Origin: Mycobacterium sp. ENV421
Lineage (GTDB): Bacteria; Actinomycetota; Actinomycetes; Mycobacteriales; Mycobacteriaceae
Length of the DNA: 64,000 bases
Reading direction: 5' to 3'
Assembly (NCBI RefSeq): GCF_002887815.1
Contig: NZ_PDHO01000006.1
Location: 1 to 64,000, forward strand
In this document: positions 47,173-57,077 of the stretch, piece after piece
Layout: every line of letters starts with the position of its first letter
How positions within the stretch are numbered: the first letter of the stretch is position 1
Notes under the pieces: model-generated
The model's input: the letters and a program-made list of their open reading frames with translations, nothing else
Databases searched by the model: none
What the model was told of the DNA's origin: nothing
Program-made: the position numbers and the translations under genes

Positions 47173-49086
47173 ATGATGGAAGCCACCCACACAGGCACCC
47201 GCTCGCCGGGTCGGTGGATGCTCGGCGGCTACCTCGGGCTGCTCGCCGCCCTCGTCGCCTACGCGGTGGCCTCCGGTGACCGTCGCTTCACCGCGACCGG
47301 CGACTCCTACCCCGGCCTGGCGACCAGCGTCGCCGGGCTGATCGGCTACTTCACCGCGACGCTGGCCGCCGCGATCTGTCTGGGCGCGCTGGTGTTCATC
47401 GTCATCGCCGCCGAGCCCGACGACCGCGGCGTGCTCGACCCGGCGTCATTCCGGGTGCATCTGCTGGCCGAGCGCCTCGCCCCCATCTGGCTGGTCACGG
47501 CGCTGGCGATGATCCCGGTCCAGGCCGCCAACGCCGCCGGCGTGCCGGTGACCCGGTTGATCACCAGCGGTGGCCTCGGAAGTGCGCTCGGCGCATCGGA
47601 AATGGGCCGCGGCTGGGTCGCCGCCGCTGTCGTCGCGGCCGTGGTGACCGTCAGTCTGCGCGCCACCCTGCGCTGGTCGTGGCACGCCGTGCTGCTGATT
47701 CCCGCGTTCATCGGCGTGATCGCGCTACCGGTCACGGGGAACGCCGGCCAGGGGCCCAACCACGACTACGCGACCAGCGCCGTGATCGTCTTCGCCACCG
47801 CGCTGGCTGTGCTGACCGGCGTGGCGGTCAGTGCGGCGCTGGCCCCGCCGACGGCCGAACTGCGCAGACGGATTCTGCTCACCCAGCGGGTCGCCGGCGC
47901 GGCGGCCCTGATCTACGGCGCCGTGCTGTGGTTCCTGCTGGCGACACCGGCCGGGCTGGCGTCGGACTATGGACGATTCGGCGCGCTGGCCGCGGTCGCC
48001 CTGATCGTGAGCCTGGCGATCGCCCCCCGGAGCGCCGTGACCGGCGCGGTGGCGGGCATCGTGGCGGTCGCCGCCGCGGCGGCGATGGCGGTTCAGACCG
48101 CGCCCCGGCTGTTGGCACACGAGTTCACCGCCTGGGACGTCTTCCTCGGCTACCAGCTCTCCGACCCGCCGAATGCGCTTCGGCTGCTCACTGTCTGGCG
48201 TTTCGACGTGCTGCTCGGCGTCGCGGCGGTGGTCTTGGCGCTGGGCTACGTGATCGGCTACATCCGGCTGCGACGGCGCGGCGACGCCTGGCCGCCCGGC
48301 CGCTTGGTGGCATGGCTGTTGGGTTGTGCCGCACTGCTCCTCGCAACCAGCTCGGGGGTGCGCGCCTACGGGTCGGCGATGTTCAGCGTGCACATGGCCG
48401 AGCACATGGCGCTTAACATGTTCATCCCGGTGTTCCTGGTGCTCGGCGCACCGATCACCTTGGCGCTGCGCGCGCTTCCGGTGGCGGGCGCCGGCCATCC
48501 GCCGGGTGCGCGGGAACGGCTGCTGTGGCTGGTGCATTCGCCGGCGTCACGGTTCCTGTCCCATCCCGCAACGGCTTTCGTGCTGTTCGTCGGATCGCTG
48601 TACGCGGTCTACTTCACCCCGATCTTCGACACCCTGGTGCGCTACCACTGGGGTCACGAGTTCATGACCCTGCACTTTCTGATCACCGGGTACCTGTTCT
48701 TCTGGGGGATCATCGGTATCGACCCGGGACCCAAGCGATTGCCGTTCATCGGGCGGCTGGGCCTGCTGTTCGCGGTGATGCCGTTTCACGCGTTCTTCGG
48801 CATCGCGACCATGACCATGACCTCGGTGCTCGGCGGGACGTTCTACCGCTACCTGCACGTGCCGTGGCTGGCGAGCCTCAACGACGACCAACACCTCGGC
48901 GGGGCGATCGCCTGGGGTTCGAGCGAACTCCCCGTCATCGTCGTGGTGATTGCACTGGTGTACCAATGGGCGCGTCAAGACCGGCGGACCGCCACCCGCA
49001 CCGACCGGCACGCCGACGCCCATTACGACGACGATCTGGACGCCTACAACGCGATGCTGCGGGAGTTGGCCAAGAACCGGCGCTGA
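47173..49086 (+). CDS. CopD-domain / cytochrome c oxidase assembly (CtaG-like) fusion protein
   Basis: A 637-residue membrane protein matching M. tuberculosis Rv0102 in layout. The N-terminal half has about 8-9 helices of the CopD copper-import type (about 15-330). The C-terminal half is a caa3_CtaG domain (about 360-600) with [17 protein letters not shown] and [21 protein letters not shown], whose His and Met residues suit copper binding. It probably moves copper inward or supplies it to the terminal oxidase. Starts at ATG 47173 or 47176; there is little room for a leader. It faces the sodA remnant convergently. Confidence 0.87.
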   Translation: MMEATHTGTRSPGRWMLGGYLGLLAALVAYAVASGDRRFTATGDSYPGLATSVAGLIGYFTATLAAAICLGALVFIVIAAEPDDRGVLDPASFRVHLLAERLAPIWLVTALAMIPVQAANAAGVPVTRLITSGGLGSALGASEMGRGWVAAAVVAAVVTVSLRATLRWSWHAVLLIPAFIGVIALPVTGNAGQGPNHDYATSAVIVFATALAVLTGVAVSAALAPPTAELRRRILLTQRVAGAAALIYGAVLWFLLATPAGLASDYGRFGALAAVALIVSLAIAPRSAVTGAVAGIVAVAAAAAMAVQTAPRLLAHEFTAWDVFLGYQLSDPPNALRLLTVWRFDVLLGVAAVVLALGYVIGYIRLRRRGDAWPPGRLVAWLLGCAALLLATSSGVRAYGSAMFSVHMAEHMALNMFIPVFLVLGAPITLALRALPVAGAGHPPGARERLLWLVHSPASRFLSHPATAFVLFVGSLYAVYFTPIFDTLVRYHWGHEFMTLHFLITGYLFFWGIIGIDPGPKRLPFIGRLGLLFAVMPFHAFFGIATMTMTSVLGGTFYRYLHVPWLASLNDDQHLGGAIAWGSSELPVIVVVIALVYQWARQDRRTATRTDRHADAHYDDDLDAYNAMLRELAKNRR

Positions 49087-49095
49087 ATCAGCCTG

Positions 49096-49715
49096 TCAGG
49101 CAAGGCCGCCCAGCGGTCTGCCGGTCGAGGCGGCGAACCGGTCCTGAACGTCGGCCCAGTTCACGACATTCCAGAAGGCCGTGACGTAGTCGGCCTTGAC
49201 GTTTTTGTACTGCAGGTAATAGGCGTGCTCCCACATGTCGACCTGCAGCAGCGGCACGATCCCCGGCGGCACGTTGGCCTGTTGATCGTAGAGCTGGAAG
49301 GTGAGCAGTCTGCCACCGAGCGGCTCGTAACCCAGCACCGCCCAACCGGAACCCTGTAAACCGTTTGCGGCTGCGGCGAATTGAGAACGGAAACCGTCGA
49401 ATGACCCGAACGCATCGTCGATGGCGGCCGCCAGCTCACCGGTCGGCTTGTCACCTCCGTCGGGCGACAGGTTCTTCCACCAGATCGAGTGGTGAGGTGG
49501 CCGCCGAGATGAAAGGCCAGATTCTTCTCGTTGAGGAAGATCGCGGCGTGGTCGGCGGTGGCGCGGGCTTCCTCCAGTTTGGCCAACGCGTCGTTGACGC
49601 CTTTGACGTAGGTCGCATGGTGCTTGCTGTGGTGAATCTCGTTGATCTCGCCGGAAATGTGGGGCTCGAGCGCGCTGTAGTCGTAGTCCAAGTCAGGCAA
49701 TGAGTATTCCGTCAT
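49096..49715 (-). pseudogene. sodA: Mn/Fe superoxide dismutase gene with a single-base frameshift
   Basis: The reading begins [23 protein letters not shown] and [14 protein letters not shown], typical of mycobacterial SodA, but shifts after AFHLGGHL near 49493. The next frame then gives the rest: [58 protein letters not shown], stopping at 49096. Restoring one base (HLNHSIWW) would give a normal protein of about 206 residues with all four metal ligands (His in HHSKHH, His in NHSIWW, Asp and His in DMWEH). Either the gene is a recent pseudogene or the assembly has a one-base deletion. Confidence 0.85.
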
Positions 49716-49725
49716 GCCATCAACT

Positions 49726-49750
49726 TATCTGTTCAGGTGTTCAGATGATA
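49726..49750. promoter_or_regulatory. Imperfect dyad in the sodA upstream region (49716-49900)
   Basis: The sequence running from TATCTGTTCAG to TTCAGATGATA contains ATCTG and CAGAT as inverted ends. It resembles the ArsR-type dyad before cbiM (TATCTGT ... ACAGATA). It begins 11 bases upstream of the sodA ATG and probably overlaps its promoter. The rest of the 185-base gap holds only a 34-codon frame on the plus strand (from GTG 49761) with no recognisable product. Confidence 0.45.
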
Positions 49751-49900
49751 GGGTGAATCTGTGGCAGGTCGGTCGCGGTCGACGAGTCGATGCAGCACAT
49801 CGCCAGACCCTCAACCCGAGGTGGTAGCTCGCGACCGGCACTGCCCACCACACTCGTCGCACTGAATTGGCCTTGGCGCCACACTGATTCGATCGGTTCG

Positions 49901-51043
49901 CTACAGGAGCGGGAGGGTCCCGCGGATGACTTCGGCGAACCGCTGCCCTATGCGCTCGTGGGCCTGCGGGCCGGGGTGCAGCCGGTCGGGAAGCGGGAAC
50001 TCGGCGAAGTCCGCGGGACCGTACAAGTCCAGGCCGTCGACGTAGCGCAGGTTCGGGTCGGTGACCGCGCGGTGGCTGACGATGCGGGCGAGTTCATCAC
50101 GAATGACGCGCAGCGTCAGCTTGCCTGCCGACACCTCGGTCGGGTTGCCGGTGGCGGCGAATGCCAGTGTTCCGCCGCTGAAGTCGGGGGCCAACGGTCC
50201 CGGCGTGTCCTCGTGGATCGGGCAGTGCACCGCGGAGATAACGACGATCGGCGTGACCGGATGCCCGTCGCGGATGGTGTCGAGGAAGCCATGGACGGCC
50301 GGGCCGAAAGCGCGCAGCCGCATCAGGTCGGCGTTGACGATGTTGATCCCGATCTTGACGCTGATCAGGTCGGCGGGTATGTCGCGCATGGTGCGGGCGG
50401 TGAAGGGATCCAGCAGCGCCGCGCCGCCCATACCGAGATTGATCAGTTCGACGCCGGCGCCGGCGGCCGCCACCGCGGGCCAGGTGCCGGTGGGGTGCAC
50501 GGCATTGGAGCCGTGACTGATGGAACTGCCGTGATGCAGCCACACCGGCCGGGTGATCGGGCGAGGCTGCAACGGGTGGTCGCTGCGCAGTGTGATCAGT
50601 TCGGTGATCTCGTTGTGCGGCAACCAGATCTCGACGGACTTGGCCCGGTCCGGCAGGCCGGCGAAGCGAATCGTCCCTGGCGGGCCGGCGATGAGTTCCT
50701 CGGTGCCGGCGGCGACATCCTTCATCAGCAGGCTGCCGCCGGTCAGGCTGGCCTGCGCCGTCAGCTCCCCGTCGATCAGCAGGTCGTAGCGGCCGTCGGG
50801 TCGCATGGGCATGCCCACATAGGCGGGCCGGGTGCGCAGGGCGTCCAATTCGATTTCGGTGGACCGGGTTTCGAACACCAATCGGCACCCGGCCGGCTGG
50901 GCTTCGGCCATCGCGAGTTGTGGGTCGGCGCATTGCGCCCGGGCCCAACCGGGCAGCCGATGCGGCAGCAGGCCATGGCTCGTCTGCTCGAGTTCCTGTG
51001 CACCGCGCAGGAACTCCCGCGAGATCGGTGTGATGACGGTCAT
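49901..51043 (-). CDS. SGNH/GDSL-family hydrolase
   Basis: A 380-residue esterase-type enzyme. The N-terminal about 160 residues form a beta-rich domain, as in two-domain GDSL proteins. The catalytic domain has block I GSSISHG (nucleophile Ser at about 174), NLGMGGAA (block II), KIGINIVN (block III) and PDRLHPG near the C-terminus with the Asp-x-x-His pair. There is no signal peptide, so it is probably cytosolic. The substrate may be an acylated sugar or polyol. It follows the copper chaperone gene by 6 bases on the same strand and so may share its transcript, although a copper role is not obvious. Confidence 0.82.
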   Translation of the reverse strand: MTVITPISREFLRGAQELEQTSHGLLPHRLPGWARAQCADPQLAMAEAQPAGCRLVFETRSTEIELDALRTRPAYVGMPMRPDGRYDLLIDGELTAQASLTGGSLLMKDVAAGTEELIAGPPGTIRFAGLPDRAKSVEIWLPHNEITELITLRSDHPLQPRPITRPVWLHHGSSISHGSNAVHPTGTWPAVAAAGAGVELINLGMGGAALLDPFTARTMRDIPADLISVKIGINIVNADLMRLRAFGPAVHGFLDTIRDGHPVTPIVVISAVHCPIHEDTPGPLAPDFSGGTLAFAATGNPTEVSAGKLTLRVIRDELARIVSHRAVTDPNLRYVDGLDLYGPADFAEFPLPDRLHPGPQAHERIGQRFAEVIRGTLPLL

Positions 51044-51049
51044 CGCGTC

Positions 51050-51259
51050 TCAGCCGACGACGGCGTAGTCGCCCTCGTCGGCGAGCGCGGCACGGACCTG
51101 CTCGACGCTGACGTCGCCGTCGACCCGCACGATCGACGCGCCCTCGGGGTCGAGGTCGATGTCGACGGCGCTGACCGCCGGCAGCGCCGTCAGCGCACCG
51201 CTGACCACCCGCACACAACTCTGGCAGTGCAGGCCGGTGACCTTGAACGTGTGAGACAT
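51050..51259 (-). CDS. Copper chaperone, HMA-domain protein (CopZ-like)
   Basis: A 69-residue protein with a single ferredoxin-like heavy-metal-associated domain. The metal site is GLHCQSCVRVV (Cys12 and Cys15), in the usual loop. It begins MSHTFKVTG and has a beta-alpha-beta-beta-alpha-beta pattern. It should carry Cu(I) to or from the P-type ATPase encoded 20 bases upstream on the same strand. Confidence 0.92.
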   Translation of the reverse strand: MSHTFKVTGLHCQSCVRVVSGALTALPAVSAVDIDLDPEGASIVRVDGDVSVEQVRAALADEGDYAVVG

Positions 51260-51279
51260 CGAGATCTGCCTTCCGGTGG

Positions 51280-53529
51280 CTATCGGGAGTCGAAGTTGCG
51301 CAGCCGCAGGCTGTTCGAGACGACGAAGAACGATGAGAACGCCATCGCCGCACCGGCGATGAGCGGATTGAGGAATCCGGCGGCGGCGATCGGGATGGCC
51401 GCCACGTTGTAGCCGAATGCCCAGAACAGGTTGGTCCGGATCGTGCGCATGGTCGCACGGGCCAGGTCGAGTGCCTGCGGGACGATGTCGAGATCGTCGC
51501 GCACCAGGATGATGTCGGCGGCGCCGATCGCCACGTCGGTCCCGCGCCCGATGGCCAGACCCAGATCCGCCGATGCCAGCGCGGGTCCGTCGTTGATGCC
51601 GTCACCCACCATGGCGACCACCCGGCCATGTTCGCGCAGTTGCTCGATCACGTCGACCTTGCCTTCGGGCAGCACCTCGGCGATCACTTCATCGATGCCG
51701 ACCTCGGTGGCCACCGCACCCGCGGCGGCGGCGTTGTCGCCGGTGAGCAGCACTGTGCGCAGCCCCCGGCGGTGCAGCGCGGCCACCGCGTCGGCGGCCG
51801 ACTCCTTGACCGCATCAGCCACCGCAACGGCACCGCAGACCCGTCCGTCGACGGCGACGAAGACGACTGTCTCGCCGCGGGATTCACCACGCCGTCGCGC
51901 CGACTGCACCGGCTCGGGGATCTCGGCCTGCCCGGCGACCCACGATGGGCGGCCCACCGTCACGTGCTGCCCGGACACCGTCCCGACGACCCCGCGGCCG
52001 GGGTGGGCACGGAAATCCTCCACCTGGCGGCGCTCGTCGGTGGCGGTCGTGATGGCCACCGCGACAGCATGTTCGGAGGCCACCTCGACCGCCGCGGCGA
52101 GCGCCAGGATCTCGTCGGATTGCGCGCCGTCGGCGACCGTCACCTCGGTGACCGCCAGATGACCCGTGGTCAGTGTGCCGGTCTTGTCGAACACCACGGT
52201 GTCCACCGCGCGGATGGCTTCGAGCGCACGGTAACCCTTGAGGAAGATGCCGAGCTGCGCGCCGCGTCCGGAGGCCACCATCATCGCGGTCGGGGTGGCC
52301 AGTCCCAGCGCACAGGGGCACGCGATCACCAACACCGCCAGCGCCGCCGAGAACACCCGATCGGCGTCGGCCCCGGCCAGCCACCAGCCCGTCGCCGTCA
52401 GCGCCGCGATACCGAAGACCACCGGCACGAACACCCCGGCGATCCGGTCGGCCAGCCGCTGCGCATCGGCCTTCTGGGCTTGCGCTTCCTCGACCAGCCG
52501 CACCATCCCGGCGAACTGGGTATCGGCACCCACGGCGGCCGCCTCGACGATCAACCGACCGTCGAGCACCACCGTTCCGCCGACCACCGGGCCACCGGGA
52601 TGGGCACGCGACGGCTTGGCTTCGCCCGTCATCGCGCTCATGTCGATGGCGGCGTCACCCTCGATCACCAACCCGTCAGCGGCGATCGTCTCGCCGGGGC
52701 GTACCACGAATTTCTGCTGCTCTTTGAGTTCGTCAGCGGGCAGCACCATTTCGCTGCCGTCGGCCAGCAGCACCGTCACGTTCTTGGCGCTCAGCGCGGC
52801 CAGCGCGCGCAACGCGCTGCCTGCCCGAGACTTCGCCCGGGCCTCGAGATAGCGGCCGGCCAGGATGAAGACGGTGACGCCGGCGGCCACTTCCAGATAG
52901 ATCGAATCGCTGCTCAGCAGCGCCTGCCAGATGCCGTCACTGCGCCGGTCCCGATGCCCGATGAAGATCGTGTACAGCGACCACAACGTGGCCGCCGTGA
53001 CCCCGACCGAGATGAGCGTCTCCATCGAGGCGGTGCCGTGGCGGGCGTTGCGCAGGGCGACCCGGTGGAACGGCCAGGCCGCCCAGGTGACGATCGGCGC
53101 CGCCAGCGCGGTGAGCAGCCAACCCCAGCCGGTGAACCGGGTGCTGGGCACGACCGCGAACATCACCGACAGGTCGGCCAGTGGCACGAACAGCACGGCG
53201 GCGATCGCCAGCCGCCGCAGCAGGCTGCGGGCCATCTTGTCGTCGGGGTCCACCGGCTCGGCCGACGAGGCCGCACGCGGAGCGGCGTCGTACCCGGCCT
53301 TGCGGATCACCTCGCACAGGTCGTCGGCGGCCACCGAGTCGGGGGCGTCGACGCTGGCCACCCGGGTGGCGTAATTGACCGAGGCGCGCACGCCGCCGAT
53401 CTTGTTGAGCTTGGTCTCGACCCGGGCCGCGCACGCCGCGCAGGACATCCCCGAGACGTCGAGTTCGATCCGGTGCGCGGCGTCGGACACGCCCGGAGCG
53501 GTCGACCCGCCCACGACCGATACCGTCAT
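51280..53529 (-). CDS. P1B-type copper-transporting ATPase (CtpA/CtpB family)
   Basis: A 749-residue membrane pump. The N-terminal HMA domain has [15 protein letters not shown] (Cys30, Cys33). A membrane CPC motif is in [11 protein letters not shown] (about 403-413). The phosphorylation site is DKTGTLTTG (about 445). The actuator motif reads TGEAKPS rather than the more common [14 protein letters not shown] provides the conserved His of P1B pumps. It may move Cu(I) out, or inward for cuproproteins, like M. tuberculosis CtpA/CtpB. It is divergent from sigC and co-directional with the chaperone gene. Confidence 0.93.
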   Translation of the reverse strand: MTVSVVGGSTAPGVSDAAHRIELDVSGMSCAACAARVETKLNKIGGVRASVNYATRVASVDAPDSVAADDLCEVIRKAGYDAAPRAASSAEPVDPDDKMARSLLRRLAIAAVLFVPLADLSVMFAVVPSTRFTGWGWLLTALAAPIVTWAAWPFHRVALRNARHGTASMETLISVGVTAATLWSLYTIFIGHRDRRSDGIWQALLSSDSIYLEVAAGVTVFILAGRYLEARAKSRAGSALRALAALSAKNVTVLLADGSEMVLPADELKEQQKFVVRPGETIAADGLVIEGDAAIDMSAMTGEAKPSRAHPGGPVVGGTVVLDGRLIVEAAAVGADTQFAGMVRLVEEAQAQKADAQRLADRIAGVFVPVVFGIAALTATGWWLAGADADRVFSAALAVLVIACPCALGLATPTAMMVASGRGAQLGIFLKGYRALEAIRAVDTVVFDKTGTLTTGHLAVTEVTVADGAQSDEILALAAAVEVASEHAVAVAITTATDERRQVEDFRAHPGRGVVGTVSGQHVTVGRPSWVAGQAEIPEPVQSARRRGESRGETVVFVAVDGRVCGAVAVADAVKESAADAVAALHRRGLRTVLLTGDNAAAAGAVATEVGIDEVIAEVLPEGKVDVIEQLREHGRVVAMVGDGINDGPALASADLGLAIGRGTDVAIGAADIILVRDDLDIVPQALDLARATMRTIRTNLFWAFGYNVAAIPIAAAGFLNPLIAGAAMAFSSFFVVSNSLRLRNFDSR

Positions 53530-53665
53530 CGCTCTCCTTGGCTGTGGTGCGGACCCGAGGGAAGAGTCGGCTGAAGCTGCCGTCGGGTTCCCCAGCCTCC
53601 CAAAATACGCGCCTGCAACGGGCCGGGAATGTGGCGGTCATGGAGATCCCCTAGTCTCACTGAGC

Positions 53666-54217
53666 GTGGCCGAACGCGACGACGACCCCGTGACTGCGCT
53701 GGCCCTGGCCGCGGGCCGGGGCGATGCGGCCGCACTCGAGGCGTTCATCAAGGCCACCCAGCGCGACGTGTGGCGCGCGGTCGCCTTTCTCGGTGATCCT
53801 GGTCACGCCGACGACCTGACCCAGGAGACGTTCCTGCGGGCGTTGGGCGCACTCCCCCGGTTCTCCGGCCGGTCCTCGGCCCGGACCTGGCTGCTGTCGA
53901 TCGCCCGCCGCGTCGTGGTCGACCAGATCCGCCGCAACCAGGCGCGACCGCGCACGACCTCGGCGGTCGACCTGGAGCAGGTGCTCGACTCCCGGCGCAG
54001 CAGCGGGCGCTTCGAGGAGATCACCGAGATCAGGATGCTGCTCGACGGCTTGGACACCGACCGCCGGAATGCGTTGATGCTCACCCAGGTGCTGGGCTTG
54101 TCCTACGCCGAAGCCGCCGAGGTCTGCGGATGCCCGGTGGGCACGATCCGCTCCCGGGTGGCGCGGGCGCGCGAGGATCTCCTCGCCGCCGCCGGTCGCG
54201 ACGATCAGGCCGGCTGA
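53666..54217 (+). CDS. sigC: ECF RNA polymerase sigma factor SigC
   Basis: A 183-residue ECF sigma factor starting at GTG 53666. Region 2 reads [59 protein letters not shown] (about 26-84). Region 4 has [36 protein letters not shown]. The sequence matches M. tuberculosis SigC (Rv2069) well. SigC has been linked to copper acquisition in M. tuberculosis. Here it sits divergent from a copper ATPase, which fits. A GGGAAT at 53625-53630 resembles an ECF -35 element and, on the other strand, GGGAAC (53587-53592) lies ahead of the ATPase; no convincing -10 was seen. Confidence 0.9.
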   Translation: MAERDDDPVTALALAAGRGDAAALEAFIKATQRDVWRAVAFLGDPGHADDLTQETFLRALGALPRFSGRSSARTWLLSIARRVVVDQIRRNQARPRTTSAVDLEQVLDSRRSSGRFEEITEIRMLLDGLDTDRRNALMLTQVLGLSYAEAAEVCGCPVGTIRSRVARAREDLLAAAGRDDQAG

Positions 54218-54302
54218 CCGACTCGACGCCCGCGCCGATTGTTTGTCGCTGGACAACTGTTGCCCTCTGGTTAGCATCCCGCCGGGCGGGAAACACATCG
54301 CC

Positions 54303-55367
54303 ATGACCTCTCTGGCTTCGCCGGCGCTGGTGGCGATCTTCGTCGTCTGCGCCGCCGTGATCTGGTTCGCGGGAATCAAGTTGTCCCAGACGACCGATGT
54401 GCTCTCGCAGCGATGGCATCTGGGCTCGGCGCTCGGCGGGGTCATCCTTCTCGCCATTGCGACCAACCTGCCCGAGATCGCCATCACCGCCAGCGCCGCA
54501 CTGTCCCATCACGTCGATGTGGCGGTCGGCAACATCCTCGGTGGCGTCGCGATCCAGACCGTCGTCCTGGCCGTCCTCGACGCCGCAGGCACGCGTCCGC
54601 GAAAGCCGTTGACCTATCTGGCTGCATCGCTGACCCTGGTGCTGGAAGCCGGTCTCGTGGTGGCGCTGTTGGTGATCGTGGTGATGTCCACGCAGCTGCC
54701 CGATTCGCTGATCGTCTGGCGGCTGACTCCCGGTGCGGTCCTGATCGCCGCCGTCTGGGCGATCGGGTTGTATCTGATCCGCCGCGCCGGACAGGGCCTG
54801 CCGTGGCACGACGGCGGCCACGCGCCGGGCAGCCAGGACAAGCCACCGGGTCACTCCACCGCCACGAACGAGAAGACCGCTACGCAACGGGGCGTCAGCA
54901 CCGGCCGCGCGGTCGCCGTGTTCGTTGTCGCGGCGCTCGGCACACTGCTCGCCGGTGTTCTGATCGAACGCAGCGGCGAGGAGGTGTTCAGCCGCTGGGG
55001 CATGTCGGGGGTGTTGTTCGGCGCCACCGTGCTTGCTGCCGCCACCTCGCTTCCCGAGTTGTCGACCGGCTTGGCGTCGACTCGGATGGGCGACTACAAG
55101 CTGGCGATGAGCGACATCTTCGGCGGCAACGCTTTCCTGCCGGTGCTCTTCCTCCTCGCGGCGCTGCTGTCCGGCGCCGCCGTGTTGCCGACCGCCCATC
55201 ACACCGACATCTACCTCACCGCCCTGGCCGCCCTGCTCACCGTGGTGTACATGGCAGGGCTGATCTTTCGCCCACAGCGGCAATGGCTTCGCATGGGTCC
55301 GGACTCGATCGCCGTGGTTGTGCTCTACGTCGTCGGGGTTGCCGGATTGGCCTTCATCGCCGGGTGA
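54303..55367 (+). CDS. CaCA family cation antiporter (Na+/Ca2+ exchanger-like)
   Basis: A 354-residue membrane protein with two homologous halves. The alpha repeats are LAIATNLPEIAITASAAL (about 40-57) and LAAATSLPELSTGLASTRMGD (about 245-265); the conserved Asn/Ser-Leu-Pro-Glu residues bind the cation in exchangers. A hydrophilic central loop (about 165-195) separates the halves. Start at ATG 54303 with a weak ribosome-binding site. It probably exchanges Ca2+ or another divalent cation for H+ or Na+. It lies 85 bases after sigC and could be read from the same promoter. Confidence 0.85.
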   Translation: MTSLASPALVAIFVVCAAVIWFAGIKLSQTTDVLSQRWHLGSALGGVILLAIATNLPEIAITASAALSHHVDVAVGNILGGVAIQTVVLAVLDAAGTRPRKPLTYLAASLTLVLEAGLVVALLVIVVMSTQLPDSLIVWRLTPGAVLIAAVWAIGLYLIRRAGQGLPWHDGGHAPGSQDKPPGHSTATNEKTATQRGVSTGRAVAVFVVAALGTLLAGVLIERSGEEVFSRWGMSGVLFGATVLAAATSLPELSTGLASTRMGDYKLAMSDIFGGNAFLPVLFLLAALLSGAAVLPTAHHTDIYLTALAALLTVVYMAGLIFRPQRQWLRMGPDSIAVVVLYVVGVAGLAFIAG

Positions 55368-55373
55368 TCACCG

Positions 55374-56228
55374 TCAATCCCGCGCGGCCTTGGTCGCCGT
55401 CAGCACCAGATACTCGGCCGAATACGCGGTGTGGCCGGGCCGATCCGACTGATTCCACTGCTCGAGGAACGCCAGGAAGTCGCGGTCGAGGTTCGCCACC
55501 TGGTCGGGGCGCTCCGCATTGAAGCTGTACACAGCGATCGTCGGTCCGTAGTTGCGTTTCCAGTATTCCCGGAATTCCAGCGGGCTGGGACTGTGCGTCA
55601 TCGGAAGCGCCCGCCGTGCCATGGTGAGGTCGGTGACGTTGTCGCCGAACAACTCTCGTACATGGTTCTCGTCGCCCCACAGCGGTGCGGGCGAGGCACC
55701 CGGGGGTGGCGGTGCGGCATAGGGCTTCATGGTGGCGAACAACTGCCCGATGAAGCCCTGCGGCGTCCAATTGATCATCCCGATCGTCCCACCCGGCCGG
55801 CACACCCGCACCAGCTCGTCGGCGGCCGCCTGGTGATGCGGGGCGAACATGGCGCCCAGACAGGACAGGACGACATCGAAGTGGTTGTCGGCGAACGGAA
55901 GCGCCTCCGCGTCGGCCTCCACCCACTCCAACTCGACACCACGGGCGGCGGCGATCCGGCGGCCGGCGTCGAAGAGCTCCGGGGTGAGGTCGCTGGCGGT
56001 CACTCGCGCGCCGGCTTCGGCGGCCGGAATCGAGGCGTTGCCGGCGCCGGCGGCCACGTCCAGCACCACGTGATCGGGCCGGATGCCGACAGCGTCGACG
56101 AGTTGCGGTCCCAGTTCGGCCACCAACTCGGCGGCCACCGTCGGGTAGTCACCGGACGCCCACAGGGCACGGTGCTTGGCCTTCAGCGCGCGATCGGCGG
56201 AGTCATCGTGTTCCGGTCCGGTACCCAT
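55374..56228 (-). CDS. Class I SAM-dependent methyltransferase
   Basis: A 284-residue cytosolic enzyme. Motif I is HVVLDVAAGAGNASIPAAEAG (about 52-72), the acidic ribose-binding residue is in VTASDLTPELF and the post-motif segments are WVEADAEALPFADNHFDVVLSCLGAMF and LVRVCRPGGTIGMINWTP. This is the UbiE/Methyltransf_11 layout. The substrate is unknown. It converges with the antiporter gene (6-base gap) and lies downstream of the GntR gene on the same strand, 88 bases away. Confidence 0.87.
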   Translation of the reverse strand: MGTGPEHDDSADRALKAKHRALWASGDYPTVAAELVAELGPQLVDAVGIRPDHVVLDVAAGAGNASIPAAEAGARVTASDLTPELFDAGRRIAAARGVELEWVEADAEALPFADNHFDVVLSCLGAMFAPHHQAAADELVRVCRPGGTIGMINWTPQGFIGQLFATMKPYAAPPPPGASPAPLWGDENHVRELFGDNVTDLTMARRALPMTHSPSPLEFREYWKRNYGPTIAVYSFNAERPDQVANLDRDFLAFLEQWNQSDRPGHTAYSAEYLVLTATKAARD

Positions 56229-56316
56229 CCCAGATCTCCTTCACCACGGCCGTGGGCACAGAATGCGCGCACGCGGTGAAGCGCACGCAGAAATGGCAAT
56301 AAAGCGAAAGGGAAAT

Positions 56317-57051
56317 TCAGTCCAGAAAGCCGTGCAGCAGGGCGGCCGACCCGGCGACGTGGGCCTGCATCGCCGCCCCGGCCGCATCAGGATCGCCGGC
56401 GAGGATGGCGATGACGATGGCCTTGTGCTGTTCGTCGGAGTGCGCAATATTGCGCCGCAGCAAGGGAATCTGATCCAACAGCGCGTTCAGCCGCATCCGG
56501 TTCTCGGCCACCAGCGGCACCAGCGATGCCGAGCCGGCGGCTTCGGCGATGGCCAGGTGCAGCCGGGAGTCCAGCCGCCGATAGTCCTCTGCGCACGAGC
56601 AGCGCACATCGGTCAGCCGGGACCACAACCCTTCCCGCTCGGCCGCGGTCAGCGTTCGGGTCGCGGCCATCCTGGCGGCGCCGACTTCGAGGATCTCGCG
56701 CAGCCGCAGCGCGTCGTCGATGTCGGCGCGGCTGAACCGCACCCGGCCTTCGGTGGGGGCCGGTAGCGACTCGGCCAGGAAGGTGCCGCCGTAGCGGCCG
56801 CGGCGCGACACCAGATAACCGGCGTCGGCCAGGGACTTGATCGCCTCCCGGACGGTGTCTCGGCTGACGCCGAGCCGGGCGGCGAGCTCCCGTTCCGGGG
56901 GTAGCGAGTCACCGGGGGTGAGCACACCGAGCTTGATGGTCTGCAGCAGCCGGCCGACGGTGTCCTCGAAGGCATTGCCAAGGCGCACCGGACGCAGCAA
57001 TGCCTCGTGGGCCTGCTGCGGTTCCGGTGCACTTGACAATTCCCGGGTCAC
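56317..57051 (-). CDS. GntR (FadR subfamily) transcriptional regulator
   Basis: A 244-residue repressor. Start at GTG 57051 after AGGAACGGA. The winged helix (about 28-90) contains PGDSLPPERELAARLGVSRDTVREAIKSLADAGYLVSRRGRYGG. The C-terminal FCD helical domain (about 105-235) binds small carboxylates in this family, with possible metal ligands including His in DSRLHLAIAEAAG and DEQHKAIVIAILAGD. It is the last gene of the glnA4 operon, so feedback on the divergent glnA4/permease promoters is likely. Confidence 0.9.
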   Translation of the reverse strand: MTRELSSAPEPQQAHEALLRPVRLGNAFEDTVGRLLQTIKLGVLTPGDSLPPERELAARLGVSRDTVREAIKSLADAGYLVSRRGRYGGTFLAESLPAPTEGRVRFSRADIDDALRLREILEVGAARMAATRTLTAAEREGLWSRLTDVRCSCAEDYRRLDSRLHLAIAEAAGSASLVPLVAENRMRLNALLDQIPLLRRNIAHSDEQHKAIVIAILAGDPDAAGAAMQAHVAGSAALLHGFLD

Positions 57052-57077
57052 TCCGTTCCTGCCCGCCGAACCATGAT

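Noticed and set aside
49761..49865. 34-codon plus-strand frame divergent from sodA, starting GTG
   Set aside because: Short, Ser/Arg/Pro-rich, no ribosome-binding site of note and no recognisable fold; could be a remnant but unsupported.
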